The notes beneath the pieces were generated by a model. The model did not search any database. It worked only from the letters and a program-made list of their open reading frames with translations, and was not told the origin of the DNA. Position numbers and translations under genes: made by a program. Positions 11,677 through 23,091 of a stretch of 64,000 nt of DNA are shown here, piece by piece. This stretch comes from Gigaspora rosea. Its lineage: Eukaryota; Glomeromycota; Glomeromycetes; Diversisporales; Gigasporaceae. Position 1 is the first letter of the stretch. Every line of letters begins with the position of its first letter. The stretch covers positions 1,802 through 65,801 of the forward strand of contig QKWP01001140.1 in assembly GCA_003550325.1 (NCBI GenBank). Reading direction: 5' to 3'.

Positions 11677-12371
11677 TAATTAGAAGATCTCGCTTTTTTG
11701 AATTCACGATTCTGATTGGTCAGTAATCATGCGTCCACGTCTGACGAATCGGGAACTTATGCGTTTGGACTATCAGATATCAGAAATGGCAGGTTATCGG
11801 ATATAAATTAAGGAACAGACCCGGTGGATCGATTTTCAACCGATTATGGCAGGTTATCGGATTTGACAGGATCGGTTTGGGGAGGGCCGACAGTAACTAA
11901 TTTACTGTAAATAAAATAAAAAAAATCATATACTGTATACATATCTGATGAATTTTTTTTTTAAAAAAAAAACCAAAAAAAGAACAAATTCTAATTTTGC
12001 AAAAAAAAAAAAAAGGGAAAAAATAGTTGATTACATTTTCAATTTGAAGTTCTTTAATGTAATATTCTTATTTTTACTAGTTATGAACTATTCTTCTGTA
12101 TTACTATCACAAATGGTAAAGTTCACGTTAACACTTGAATTTAATATGGGTTTCACCTAATCTATTACAAGCTCTTTCTAAATTTTATGTGCAGATTATG
12201 CACTATTAAATATGCAAAATTAGTCCTGATATGTAAAATATGCAATCGCATCTGCAATGCAATAAATGTCAGGTTTATGCGCAGATTTTGCAATTGCAAA
12301 TTTGCACTAGCCCTACTGCGGATCAACAAAAATTTTCTCACGTGTACCACTAATTTTGAATAATATTTCTG

Positions 12372-12919
12372 TCACGTAATATGAGCACTACCAAGGATAA
12401 ACCTGTTATCAAGCTTCTAATTATATTTCATGTCCAGTTTGATCTCTAATTATCATCTATAGAAAATCTATTATTGAAATTTCAATTATTTTTGTAACAA
12501 ACTTGGCAAAATATCATTAAAATCCCAATAATAGATTTTCTCTAGAACGTACTTTGGGAACAAACTGAACATAAAATGTATTGTAAGCCTGATAACAAAA
12601 TTTTCTTTAGCAACAATAATATGTTAAATACTTTCTCAAGCGGGCGATGAAGTTGCCCGCCATACTTGCAATTGCTAGTTTTTTATTTTAAAAAGGAAAC
12701 AATGTCCTGAAGAGTATTTTTTAAGGTTAGGGATCAGCTCAGATGTATAATTTATGATATCAACAATACTTTCCGTCCTAATGATTCTGCCGATTTATCT
12801 AGCATTACTAAGGATGATCTATTTAAAGCCCTATGAATATAATATGAGAAACAGAAATAGTAAATTTATTTCAAATATTATTATGCGATATAAGGAATTT
12901 GTACTAATTGTTCGAGCTC
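12372..12919. other. No gene seen
   Basis: A short inverted pair (about 12457-12475 TCTATAGAAAATCTATTATT and 12522-12547) resembles the arms of a small fold-back. The frame 12754-12945 has no recognisable product. Confidence 0.35.
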
Positions 12920-12923
12920 ATAT

Positions 12924-13163
12924 GGGATCTTTGCTAGGAAAATGACCTTCCGAGGCCATGTAGATTTATAAACAAAATTTAAATTTGCCAGCTATCCAAT
13001 GATCCGATTCACATAAACTTTTTTTTATACTGTAGAGACTAGTGAGCTTTACGAAATAAAAAAAAAAAATCGTTTAAATTAGACTATTAGATAGCTAATA
13101 ATTTTGAATTTTATTCATAAAATCTATATAGCCTCGGAGGGTTATTTTCCTAGCAAAGATCCC
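12924..13163. mobile_element. MITE family GGGATCTTTGCTA, copy 1
   Basis: A 240-bp palindrome starting GGGATCTTTGCTAGGAAAAT and ending with its complement, flanked by ATAT on both sides (12920-12923, 13164-13167). It is the same family as 24788-25026. The 4-bp duplication cannot be separated from palindromic flank here, but copy 2 settles it. No coding capacity. Confidence 0.8.
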
Positions 13164-13194
13164 ATATAAGAATTTTAATGTAAAAATATATATA

Positions 13195-13270
13195 TATATC
13201 AGTTTGAATAATGAGTTTCCATATGTAAAATTTCATCTCAGTCATTTTTAATTAATGATTATTGACCGAA
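13195..13270. repeat. Dispersed repeat fragment (ATATGTAAAATTTC...ATTTTTAATTA)
   Basis: It shares ATATGTAAAATTTC followed by CATTTTTAATTA with copies near 21105-21150, 25335-25400 and 26098-26160. Confidence 0.45.
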
Positions 13271-14150
13271 AACTTTTAAATCTTCTGATTGGATATGTCC
13301 TTTTTTGGGGTCGTCTAATTCGCGTGCCAACGTAACATTTTTGTGTAAATCAACCAACGGGAGTCGCGAAATTTTGTTTACACAATCAGCCCGAAGAAAT
13401 CAAAAACAAAAACGGTAGTCTAAACGTGTCTTGAGCCACAGCTAAAAAATGTCGGGAAAGCAATTTTACTTATATGTTTGTCTTAACTCTAATCCTGACC
13501 CTAATGTTGAAAAAGTTCTATAATGAAAAATTACGTGTGTACATGGCTTTAGTCATCCCCCTTTTTTTGAATTTGTGCTCTGCAGCAGATTGATAATCGA
13601 TAAATAAGATAATAATTAAAGCTACTAAAAAAGTTAAATATAATTTAGCTTAGATTTAATCTTATATAGCAAAAAAATTTCGATTCAATAAGTAAATGCA
13701 CAACCCATGAAAAGCCTCTTTAAATGCACATTTTCTCTTGCGCCCAACTAATCTAACACTCATAAATTTTTACCTTCTAAATGCAATAACTCTATGTTAA
13801 TTTTTACCATCACAGTGCATTTATAGAGGTCTGAACGTGACATTAAAATATTATCAATTTCGTCATCGACAATTTTTTCAGCAATAGGTAAATCTGTTTG
13901 TAAAAGATAATTACTGTGCACTTTTCAAAAGCTATTTTCCCGAAAGAACATAAATAATATCGACTAAATCGGTCAGCATTATTGCCAATGCCTAACTTTG
14001 TCGATATTATTCCTTTCTGGAAAATGTACTTCGGAAACTTGAGTTACGTTGCTGGTTGGTTAAAGTATATTGAGTTATATTTGCTTTTTCTAAATGTAAG
14101 CTTTTGCTTAAAGGTCATTACCGTTTGGATGTTTAAATAAAGGGAGAATA
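13271..14150. other. No gene seen
   Basis: AT-rich. TTTATAGAGGTCTGAACGTGAC at 13819-13840 resembles the end sequence of the pogo-like element at 32557-33286 but has no partner nearby. Confidence 0.35.
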
Positions 14151-14152
14151 TT

Positions 14153-14502
14153 AGGCCTAAAATAAATTTTGCATATAAAGATTAGGAATTTCTGCTGCAA
14201 TACGATTGCAACGAATAAAAATTACATAGGTCAGTTTATTCATACGTTTTCAACTTTTATATTTTGTCTGGGTTTAAGTCATTTACTATATCATGTTAAT
14301 AGTAAAATCCAATTATTTCTGTTCGGCATAAGCGCGTAATAATACGCATTTGCACTTTGTTTCGAGACCCAGTGCATTATTTCGGAACGCGCATGCGCGG
14401 CAATTCGAATTGCCATACTAATTTGGGAAAAAGGTTGCAGTACAAAATTTTCCTGCAACTCGGCAGGTAATGCAAAACGCAAAATCAACATTGCGTGGCC
14501 TA
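14153..14502. mobile_element. Possible Harbinger-like MITE, degenerate
   Basis: The right part (14464-14501, TAATGCAAAACGCAAAATC then ATTGCGTGGCC followed by TAA) matches the right end of the element at 32000-32372. A left partner may be TTAGGCC at about 14152-14158, but it is weak. The frame 14291-14596 (minus) inside it is not convincing as a gene. Confidence 0.35.
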
Positions 14503-15466
14503 ATACACAGAAATTGGGAGTACCATTGCTTCGTCTATAGTGCACTTCGTGACAGCAATTATAAAGCTTATTTAAATATGGTATGTTTTTATTCACAGAA
14601 AACGACGAAGATATTCAAAAATACGTATGTTTTTATAAATGTTAAAACTTATAATAACACGTCTATTCAATATATTAGTATCAATCATGAGGAAAACAAA
14701 TGAATTTTTGCACGATATCGCTAAACATAATACACTATGGATACTTTCGATGAATTCAAAAAAATAACCAAAATCAATTGAGACGATGTTGAAAATTAAA
14801 TGAATGAAATAGAGACGCTGACAACTACTACTTAACGGATAATATTTTGATTTATTTTATTATTCATATCGGGTAAAAGAAATAAAATCTTTGAAATTTT
14901 TATTAAAACGTATTGTATTGTTTATATCATAGACCAAGATGAGTTGTCTCAGCCAAATGGTTTCACATAATTTATCTTAATTTTTAATGCATATTTTATT
15001 CGCATGTGTAAAAAAGGAATTCATATTTGTTCATATATTTTTTATGTCTATTATTAAATCTAATTATCTGATGATAAAATCTATTATTCTTAAGATGATA
15101 ACAAAACCCATCGCGTTAAGAAAAAACCCATATAACATGATAATCAAATTGGCCATAATGTGATAAACAGAAAATCTATTGTATTAAAAAAAATAATTTG
15201 TACTTATTCTTGTGATTAGTTTTACTATAAGTGTTAATAACAAACATTATACCATCAACAAACGTTCAGATAATTGCCATTTCGGAGTTATAAAAAAAAA
15301 AATGAATGTAAAAAAAAATTTATATATTATGGATTCAGAATTACTTGGTTTGAAAATAAGTGAGAGTTTAAAAAATCCTATTTTTTGTTTTAAAGTTCCG
15401 AATCAAATTATATGAGCTTAGTCGATAATAAAATTAGCTCTTTTGATAAAAAAATAGAGTTTATAG
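14503..15466. other. No gene seen
   Basis: AT-rich; the short frames 14470-14703 and 15212-15415 are of biased composition and unsupported. The last part is presumably the 3' flank of the minus-strand gene that ends at 15467. Confidence 0.4.
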
Positions 15467-16726
15467 TCACTTCTTTTGGAATAAATCAATCACTGATTTT
15501 ATTATGAAATCAGGCGTAGAATCATTAATTCTGAAATCCTCATTTTGAATCATTAATCTTTTTGCACAAAGATTAAAAGCATCATCGAATTCATTTTCTG
15601 CTGTATTAGGCAAATATTTATAGAAGAAATCCATTATATTTGAGCTCTTTTTTAACTTAGCAGGGTTCAATGTTTCGAATAAACATCTACGTAAGAAACA
15701 ATCTCGTGGTTCTTGCTTAATTTCTGCGAATGAATCTATTAAGATAATCCCAATGTCGTCTAATTGACTTTCTAAAAGTTGGAATATATCAATAATAATA
15801 CCAAAATTTAATTGAAAACCTAGATCAATTAATTCAGTAAGTTTCTTCTTAACAGTTTTAGTGTCAGGTTTAGTCCACACAGGAGATTGTGCTGGTGGAA
15901 ATAGAATTAAAAGTGCTCCTTGCATCACAAGATCATTAACATCCTCACAGATTTCAAAATAACCGATTTCTTTCCATAAAAGTACTAAGTCATTACGGAT
16001 TGAAATTGATCTCGCAATTGAATAAAGGTGACGATTATTTTCATGTCCATCTTTTGGTGGATACTCTTCTGGTGAATTAATTTGTGCATCACTAGGTTTT
16101 CTTGGCGGGAACGGTACAAATTTCTTGCACAAAATAAGTTTCTTGATCTCCTCATAATTTTTTTCTAATATAGTTGGTGCATAATTAATAGTATGAGGAC
16201 CTCCAGAAAGAAAGTGAAAAAGCTCCATATCATTTCCTTTTAAATACAAATCATCGTTGAATAATTTAGAAGCTTCCGTTAATAAAAACATATAAACGGA
16301 AATTTGTAAATTGCTAGCCCAGGGGGTTATTTTTTGTTGCAAAGTTTTAATCATATCAATATCTGTTTGTCCTACACCATGGGCAATCTTTAATTCGATT
16401 AGTTTTTGATCATAATTTCCATAATGAATAAGAAGACGCTGTGCAAAATATCTTGAAAGAATTCCACCTTTGGTAATAATGGCTCGAGCGACTTCGACAG
16501 AGATGAAAGTTGGACCCAATCTAATAGCATGGAAAAGACAATGAGCTCTCCCAAATCGATGAATGATCCATTCTGCCTTCGCTTGAGAATCTTTACATAT
16601 AAAAGACCATCTCATGCAGCTTACAATTAAATTTATAGGTTTTTCAACATATTTAAAAACATATACCATAACTTCATTTGGTAGTTCATGTTGAAAATAA
16701 TTTTTCCTTTGAGGTTCCACAGTCAT
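15467..16726 (-). CDS. F-box-like protein of a Glomeromycotina gene family
   Basis: A single uninterrupted 419-residue frame and the only intact-looking host gene in the window. Residues ~10-50 (QHELPNEVMVYVFKYVEKP, then a Cys-Trp-containing second half) fit an F-box-like motif, which in other proteins links a target to an SCF ubiquitin ligase. The rest is helical and resembles, from memory, a large paralogous family in arbuscular mycorrhizal fungi (features such as RLGPTFI, AQRLLIHYGNYDQKLIELKI, KGNDMELFHFLSGGPH, VNDLVMQGALLILFPP). No zinc finger, signal peptide or membrane segment is seen. The start at 16726 is the first Met and gives the F-box at the usual N-terminal place. Target unknown; F-box assignment moderately sure, gene reality high. 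Confidence 0.85.
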   Translation of the reverse strand: MTVEPQRKNYFQHELPNEVMVYVFKYVEKPINLIVSCMRWSFICKDSQAKAEWIIHRFGRAHCLFHAIRLGPTFISVEVARAIITKGGILSRYFAQRLLIHYGNYDQKLIELKIAHGVGQTDIDMIKTLQQKITPWASNLQISVYMFLLTEASKLFNDDLYLKGNDMELFHFLSGGPHTINYAPTILEKNYEEIKKLILCKKFVPFPPRKPSDAQINSPEEYPPKDGHENNRHLYSIARSISIRNDLVLLWKEIGYFEICEDVNDLVMQGALLILFPPAQSPVWTKPDTKTVKKKLTELIDLGFQLNFGIIIDIFQLLESQLDDIGIILIDSFAEIKQEPRDCFLRRCLFETLNPAKLKKSSNIMDFFYKYLPNTAENEFDDAFNLCAKRLMIQNEDFRINDSTPDFIIKSVIDLFQKK

Positions 16727-16926
16727 CTAATAATAAAGGATCATATTAGTAAATGTCAAATGATGGAATCGGGATGAGCACACATGTGGCTTGCACATTA
16801 GGACAGAACAATTTAATTCGGTGGTTTAATCTTTTGAGTGAGGAAAGTAATGTAAACCGCCGAATTAGATTGAACTGGTCTTAAGATTAGTATCCTGCAC
16901 AGCATGCAATTTTTAAACGCTAGGAC
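16727..16926. other. 5' flank of the F-box-like gene
   Basis: It should hold the promoter of the minus-strand gene, but no TATA box or other site could be picked with confidence. Confidence 0.3.
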
Positions 16927-16930
16927 ATAT

Positions 16931-17270
16931 GGAGTGCTCCGTATTAAAAGGTCCCATTTTTACATTTATCTCATTTTGAGATAATTGAGTTTAACCATTT
17001 GTTTTGATTTTCGGACTGATTCGGGATTAATTAAATTTCACGATTTTGATTGGTTAAAGAAGGCAGGTGACTATCGGATAATCTCGTGACGTGTTGGCTC
17101 TACGCAGCCTCATGTAATTTTTCTTTTTAAATTATCTTAATTTTTTATTATGCAAATCAACTTTTATTAATAATTGAAAAATATCAATAATGTCAAAATT
17201 TACATGAATTTAATAAAAACTCATTTTTCAAAAAATTGTAAAAATGGGCCCTTTTAATACGGAGCACTCC
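16931..17270. mobile_element. Palindromic MITE, 340 bp (GGAGTGCTCCGTATTAAAAG ends)
   Basis: Inverted ends of about 33 bp start GGAGTGCTCCGTATTAAAAG at 16931 and at 17270 on the other strand, flanked by ATAT on both sides. The interior has the TTTTCGGACTGATTCGGGAT segment shared with the hairpin at 4793-4873 and a GGCAGGTGACTATCGGAT segment like element B. It lies about 200 bp upstream of the F-box-like gene. Confidence 0.8.
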
Positions 17271-17437
17271 ATATATTGTCGGGCAAAGTGGGAATTAAAA
17301 ATAGGATTCGTGAAGTGCAAAATTACAAATTATTCCGAAAAGAAAGCGAAAACAACATATAAACGAGCAAGCTCAAAACAGAAATTTGAGTAATTTTCCT
17401 GAAAGTAAATGATAATAATAATAATAGAAGGGTTATA

Positions 17438-17748
17438 TAATTTAGTGCATGTGCGTTGTACCTGATAAGCCAATCAGATCGTAGGATCAGGTGTAACGTG
17501 AAATCGAGAAAAAATAGAATCTTTTAAACATTCGCTTGTGGCTCATAGTTTTGCTTATGAAACTACTCTTCGCGCTCTAATAAAAAAAATTCCTTGCAAA
17601 ATTTCACTATAACACTCTTCTTCTCGCCTATGCATTACTCTCACCTCACCCTAGCTCTAACTAACAAAAAGAACGGGCTATTTTGGTTGTTTTGATTTCA
17701 TGATACACGGATCTTATAGGATGCGTTACAAGTACCTGCACTAAATTA
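17438..17748. mobile_element. Probable MITE, 311 bp
   Basis: TAATTTAGTGCA at 17438 and its complement ending at 17748 bound a segment whose next bases also partly pair (CCTGATAAG/CTTATAGG region). No clear target duplication. Confidence 0.5.
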
Positions 17749-20116
17749 TTAAATTCATAATAAAATAATAAAATAATGAAAAAGTAAAAATAAAATAAAA
17801 TAAAATAAATAAATAAAAATAAAGTAAAATAAATAAAATAACATAAAATAAATAAAGAAAAATAAAAATAAAATAAAGAGCGCCACACGCGCCTCAGATG
17901 CAATTCGCATTCTGAGATAGTCTAAAAAAAAAATAATAAAATAAATAAAATAAATAAGGTAATACATATTTGTCTCACAATTAACTCGTAGGCTGTACTA
18001 GATTTGCACATCCCTAGATTCACTAAAGTGGGGTTAATTCAATATAAAATAAAGGCGATCATGATCTAAACAGGCGAATTTAGAAGCGTAGGAAAATCAC
18101 GCGATATCTATCGTTATATTACTATATATTAACCCTAACGTATTTTAAGCCTTTTCACGTGACAGGAACATCTTATTACACTAGGTCCGTTCATTAGTGT
18201 AACTATTGAAATATTGCATATCGCGAGTACGTACAGTGCATACCGAAAATGTGTACAAGGTTGTTCAAAATTAGGTGTAAAATTACACGAAGATTCAAAA
18301 CAAACGTTATGCCAAAAAACTCTCATAGCCCACCTTTTGTGCTCTAAAAGTTTTCGTTATAAAATTTTATTATATAAACTAAATGCTAACCCTGACACTA
18401 AACCTAGCCTTAACGAATTTTAAGAATTTTGTCTTCGCCGTCAACCTTATCACATTTTCGACATGCGAATACAGTATATCATGCACAACACGGAGTCATT
18501 AGAAGCCAAGCTAATTTTTTAATAAAATGTTTTTAGAACTTCGAACAAAGATAGCTTAACAAAAAGCTTCTTAAACTCTGAACCTAATAAACTTTAAGTA
18601 ATAATCTCCTGCTGTATGATCACCTTTACTTATTAATGTTATATTTTCATACCTAGATAGCGACAACAAAATCAATTTTTATCGTATTTATTAACGTGCC
18701 CATGTCTCCCATAGCTGCTTAAATAAAATTATCTGTCATAATAGTTTGAACATCTATAGATGGACATTAACGAATGCCTGTTTTACTTTTACAGAAATAG
18801 TTCACCAATGAATATTTGTACTCATGAAATTTACTGCAACAAAAAATACATCAATAAAAAATCAATAGTACATTAATAAACCAAAAATTTAAATATGATA
18901 GTATAAAAAAATTACCAAGTCACTGAAAAATAAATTTTTTGGGGCACATTTTTTAGGGTTAGGGATTAAGGGTGGAGGTTTTTTTTAGAGGGTCAAACAG
19001 AAACCGTGGTTTTATTTTAATTATGATCCGTGACATTTAATATATTCTAAGAGCCCTGTGATCTTGATATAATGATCAGAGTGCGTTCTTTTTTTTTAAA
19101 AAAAAAAACCATGTATTTTAGTTATACGGCATGATCATATAATTCCCAGAGTTAGTAATTTTTTAATTCTCGTATTTTTTATGTCAATTAGTTTCTGTAG
19201 TTTAAAATAATGTGATAAAATCCTAATTAAATAGCTTATAATCGCTAAAAAATTATTGTATATAATGATCTTAATAATAAATTCTATTCAAATTCAAGTC
19301 AGTAGTCGAAACTAAGCGTGTATAAATATATATCGCTTTCTACAATTGATAAGCCGTTGTTGATAAACTATTTTACAAAATCTGAAAATTTTGTTATAAT
19401 TAATTTTGTCTTTTGAACCTGAAGAGTTCTAAAGTAGCTTGTTCAATTTGTGTTTCGACTCTAACGTTAATGGTAATAATATTGTAAATTATGGTTAAGG
19501 CAAGAAAGAGAGTTCATTTTTCTTATTTGTAATTATGCAAATTTTATTTTCGGTTTTTTTTTTGTTATAATTATGAAGGTTGCAAATAACTTTTTCCTAT
19601 GAGCATAAATTTACTAATAAAGAAGATTAAATATAAGTAGCAAATTTTATAGTTAAGTTAATAATAATTAATCTTCTATTTTTTTCTTTCTCGTATATAT
19701 TATTGGTCCAAAAATGTAATCATTGACGTAAGATTTCACGTTCCCAGATCAAACGGATACTGTCCAAAAAGTGCTTCCCAAAATTTACGGCTGAGAAGAA
19801 ATGGCTGAAATGGCTGATATGCGGGCGGAAAAGTCAAAAGGTCCATATGGTCTTATCTGTAGGGTTTGCCCTTTTAATTATTTGTATCATAAAATATGTA
19901 ACGCTTTTATTACAAATGAAGGGCTTCACCCGGAATGGGATTCTCCATATTTTGAATAATTGTCTTTTGAATTCTCTATAAGCGACTGGAAGAAATTAGT
20001 GTTAAGATTATAAACCTAATTCGTGATTGCATGAAGTGCTGATAGAATAGCCGACTAAATGAGATGTTATATAATGATCAATTGTCGATCCCGAAATAGT
20101 CGTTTAATAAAGAATC
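17749..20116. other. Long stretch without a recognised gene
   Basis: 17749-17960 is (AAAATA)n-type low complexity and gives spurious Phe/Tyr-rich frames on the minus strand. Telomere-like motifs occur at 18131-18140 (TTAACCCTAACG) and 18955-18972 (TTAGGGTTAGGGATTAAGGG). The frames 18135-18326 and 18214-18423 overlap on opposite strands and show nothing recognisable. Confidence 0.4.
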
Positions 20117-20253
20117 GTTATCCGACAAACTCATATGATCATGAAAAATTTCTTACTGTTATTTTTTCATGTGTTATGATGTAAACATGTTTATTCAAAT
20201 TAAAACTCAGCGAGCAATTCCCTACCAATCATGATCATAAATTGCCGGATAAC
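20117..20253. mobile_element. GTTATCCG-ended MITE, copy 1
   Basis: It begins GTTATCCGACAA and ends with the complement of GTTATCCGGCAA; the arms continue into ATGATCATGA. A second copy is at 25033-25164. In both places a fold-back element lies beside the CCGGATAAC end. Confidence 0.7.
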
Positions 20254-20255
20254 AC

Positions 20256-20372
20256 CAATATTGGGCAAATTGTCGAATACAGTAATTTGGCAAATGATTG
20301 GCTACATGTGCCGCGCTGCGGCACGTGATCATTTGCCAATTACCGTTATTCTACAATTTTTGCCCAATATTG
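20256..20372. mobile_element. Fold-back element, copy 1 (uninterrupted)
   Basis: A 117-bp imperfect palindrome from CAATATTGGGCAAATTGT to its complement, with the centre GTGCCGCGCTGCGGCAC. It is the same family as the copy at 23822-24783, which has been split by a hAT element. The frame 20231-20455 is a by-product. Confidence 0.8.
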
Positions 20373-20520
20373 TATACTTACTACCTTCTATTATTTTCTT
20401 GATTGCCAAATATTTGCTTTGCCTAATTCTTCTACCGATTTATCGAAATTTGTAGCAATCTTAAACGTACGGAAATAATTCTAAAAAAGTATCGTTATAC
20501 GGTGTTACCATTTCCTGATT

Positions 20521-20972
20521 TAGCGGACGATCTACGGACAGTTCTTGGGACAAACTACCCAGTATCGCCACCAAAATTTTCACGATCACGTGATTATTGG
20601 CCAATAAAAGATCATAATTTGGTGTAACGTAACACGATCAGGAAAATTCAAAACAAGCGTCTCAAAACGTCTCTTTTGTCAAAAAAAGCTTATTTCTCAA
20701 AAGTTTGCATAAGAAACCACTTTTTTTAACTAAAAAAAGTTTTCCTTGAGCGATTTTACTGTATAACATCCAAACCCTAACTGAGCACTCACCCTAACTC
20801 TAACCTAATAAAAAAATTTTGTTGGTCATCACATGATCGTGAAAATTTTGGTGGCGATACTGGGACAGATAAAATCACGTGAATAGTTAGTTTGGGTTAG
20901 GGTTTTAGCAGGTGTTTTAGTAATATCACGTGAATTGCACTACTGTAAGAACTGTCCGTAGGTCCACCGCTA
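20521..20972. mobile_element. Palindromic element, 452 bp, with inner palindrome
   Basis: The outer ends are TAGCGGA...CTACGGACAGTTCTT (20521) and its complement ending at 20972. Inside, 20558-20864 has its own ends CCCAGTATCGCCACCAAAAT and complement, continuing into TTTTCACGATCACGTGA. The loop carries AACCCTAACTGAGCACTCAC-type and the right arm TTGGGTTAGGGTTTT telomere-like motifs. A partial copy of the inner end occurs at about 20985-21018. Target duplications are not clear. Confidence 0.7.
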
Positions 20973-21402
20973 ATTCCGCTAATTTATCGACACCAAAATT
21001 TTCCGATCACGTGACTCGGACAAAATATTTTAAGTTCGTTAATGTTAGGGTTAGGGTTAAGTTTAAAGATATTAATGGTAAAATTACAGTTAGAAGAAAA
21101 TGATAAGTTTCTATATGTAAAATTCATCTTTCATTTTTAATTAGCACCACGAAGCCGATCGTATTTTTGTGTTTTCCTCAATTTTCGCATATGTCCGACT
21201 CATAGGAGGAGATTAGTATGATTTGCTGATACAGATCAATTGCCGGGAAACTTATTTATACAGGGTTTGCTAATCAAAATCATCATACCGTATAATCGCA
21301 TTATTTTTGAAGGACACAATTTTCAAAATAACGTCTACGAGCCTTATACTTTTCTTTTCTAATTTCAAAGATAAGTCTTAATTGCTGAAAACGATGGGTA
21401 GA
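20973..21402. other. Repeat fragments, no gene seen
   Basis: It holds (GTTAGG)-type telomere-like sequence at 21044-21060 and a copy of the ATATGTAAAATTC dispersed repeat at about 21105-21150. Confidence 0.45.
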
Positions 21403-21406
21403 TTAA

Positions 21407-22414
21407 AGATCACTGAACCAGTGATATCTTCGTGTTAATCACATCACATGGTAAATCATTCGGCCTAAGTTAGGGATAGTTTAGACCGATTTGGTTAGTG
21501 CTAGTAAACAAATGACGTTGTTACTATCGGTTGGGAGAGCACCAGAATATCGCCGGTTTAAGCTACTTGGATAGTAAACGGGGTTATGTATCGGGACGGT
21601 TCTAAACAGAGGTCGGAATGGATGGATTATAATTAATTCGGGTTAAAAGAAGGAGGCGGGATTTATTATAGTGACAAAGGGTAAATTAAAGTAAATATGT
21701 AATATAATAAACGTATTAATAAGTCAATCGATTATAATTCACTCAGTTCATGATAACAATAACTAAAACTATAAATCCAATAAATCAAATAACAAATAAC
21801 AAATAACTAATAACTCAATCAATACGATATAATAGGAATTCACTCAGAAGACTTTTATTATAAAGGAGGAATCACTCAGATAAGCCTAACGATAATAAAG
21901 GTAAATACATCGGACTTATATACATGTTCGATCTATATAAATTATTTACACTACTCAATTGTCGGGTTAACTTCCTTCCGTTATACACAATCAATTCGTC
22001 ATTGAGATATGCACGCTAATATTCTTCTTACACCTATAAACTTAATCATACTGTTCCTTGGCGTGAGGGGCGAGACGATAATATTTAAATGCTTCATGTT
22101 CGTTCGTCCCTGAACGAAGCAATAAATAATTTGTACATAATTAATCTGTATACAAAAAGCAATGGTGTGATAAGGGGAAAGAATAATTCGTTCTATGATT
22201 AAGTATGACGCGTCGAATGTCTATATTACTAAGAGTATCTAAATAAGGTAATAGGAGCAACATGTGTTAAGGAGGTACGATTGAAAGGTTTAAAGATGAT
22301 CGAATGTAACGATGATCGATCAAATAAAGCAGGGAGATAAAAATTTTCAGTTGCAGGGGTAACAACGTTATTGTATGATTTACGTGATGTGATGATCACT
22401 GGGTTCAGTGATCT
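21407..22414. mobile_element. TTAA-flanked non-autonomous element, 1.0 kb
   Basis: Inverted ends start AGATCACTGAACC at 21407 and at 22414 on the other strand, and pairing extends about 45 bp (CAGTGAT, CACATCAC, GTAAATCAT). Both sides carry TTAA, the target site of piggyBac-type elements, but TTAA could also be part of the repeat. There is no gene inside; it is somewhat less AT-rich than its surroundings. Confidence 0.65.
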
Positions 22415-22418
22415 TTAA

Positions 22419-23088
22419 GTGTCACAAAACGATCAACTAAAAAAAAGCTATTTGAGTGTTTACATATAAGTTGTATGTACTCTTGGTTTTAATGTACTAA
22501 AATATTGTTCATATGTTATTTTAACAACAATTGGCTATGCTTACCGTGTACCTTGCAGTTTAATTAAAATTTTAGAGTTATAGTACATCGCTTGGTAAGC
22601 GTTGTAATCGTGGCTTGAATTAACATTAGTAGCAATCAATTCAATATATACAAGAGATATTGTTTTCTTAATTATATGGATTAAGGTTATGATGTATCTC
22701 TAACAAAGATAGTGATGACTAAAATACAGCAGAATTACTCTCAAATATGATAAAAGTAGAGAATTTCTATTTGCACACTTTGCATATTTTCAGTGATATT
22801 TCCGAAATCAGGCGCAACAAATGGCTCATGATCATAGAAACGTGGGTCGTTTAACGTCACTCAGAAGGCTTTGGCATCGCAAAAGAAGTTCAGATTGAAT
22901 GAATTAAGAAGGCTCACAAAGAACAGAGCGTAGGGGAATGAAAGATTGACATAATTAGCGGATGTGATTTATAAAGATTACGTAATCCCAAAGCTTCTTG
23001 TGTTCTTCAGCTTTGTAAAACTTAAAAGAAACGTTATGCTTTCTCCCCTGTAGTATTTAAACCTAGAACCTATGTTATAAATAAACAA
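22419..23088. other. No gene seen
   Basis: No frame of useful length and no clear repeat. Confidence 0.35.
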
Positions 23089-23091
23089 TAA

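Larger units (their letters stand above)
5129..11893. mobile_element. TA-flanked non-autonomous element B
   Basis: The left end CTGTTGGCCCTCCCCAAACC (5129) and the right end, inverted CTGTCGGCCCTCCCCAAACC (11893), differ at one base. They are flanked by TA (5127-5128, 11894-11895), as expected for Tc1/mariner-type insertion. GGCAGGTTATCGGAT-like motifs recur near both ends. Its own DNA is about 1.2 kb (5129-6157 and 11677-11893), interrupted by element C. The frames 5379-5717 and 5522-5770 overlap on opposite strands and have no recognisable product. Confidence 0.75.
4952..12315. mobile_element. hAT-like non-autonomous element D
   Basis: It starts TAGGGCTTCTC at 4952 and ends ACTAGCCCTA at 12315, flanked by the perfect 8-bp direct repeat CTGCGGAT (4944-4951 and 12316-12323). 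An 8-bp duplication and TAGGG-type ends are typical of hAT elements. Its own DNA is only about 600 bp (4952-5128 and 11894-12315). It is rich in subterminal ATGCAAAT/ATTATGC-like repeats, the kind of site bound by hAT transposases. It has no genes of its own. Confidence 0.8.
4714..12371. mobile_element. MITE A, outermost shell of the nest
   Basis: Its two halves are 4714-4951 and 12324-12371. The left end reads CAGCTGATTTCAAAATTAG and the right end is its diverged inverted copy, both continuing into GACACGTGAGAAAATTTTTG-like sequence. When the material 4952-12323 is removed, the inner edges join at CTGCGGAT|CAAC and complete a palindrome of about 280 bp. The ends resemble those of element C, so A is a diverged relative. 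TA precedes the left end; the right flank is TC, presumably mutated. Confidence 0.75.

Noticed and set aside
14291..14596. 101-codon minus-strand frame
   Set aside because: It overlaps a probable Harbinger-type end and has no recognisable feature.
17661..17967. Two overlapping Phe/Tyr-rich minus-strand frames
   Set aside because: They arise from AAAATA-type low-complexity sequence.
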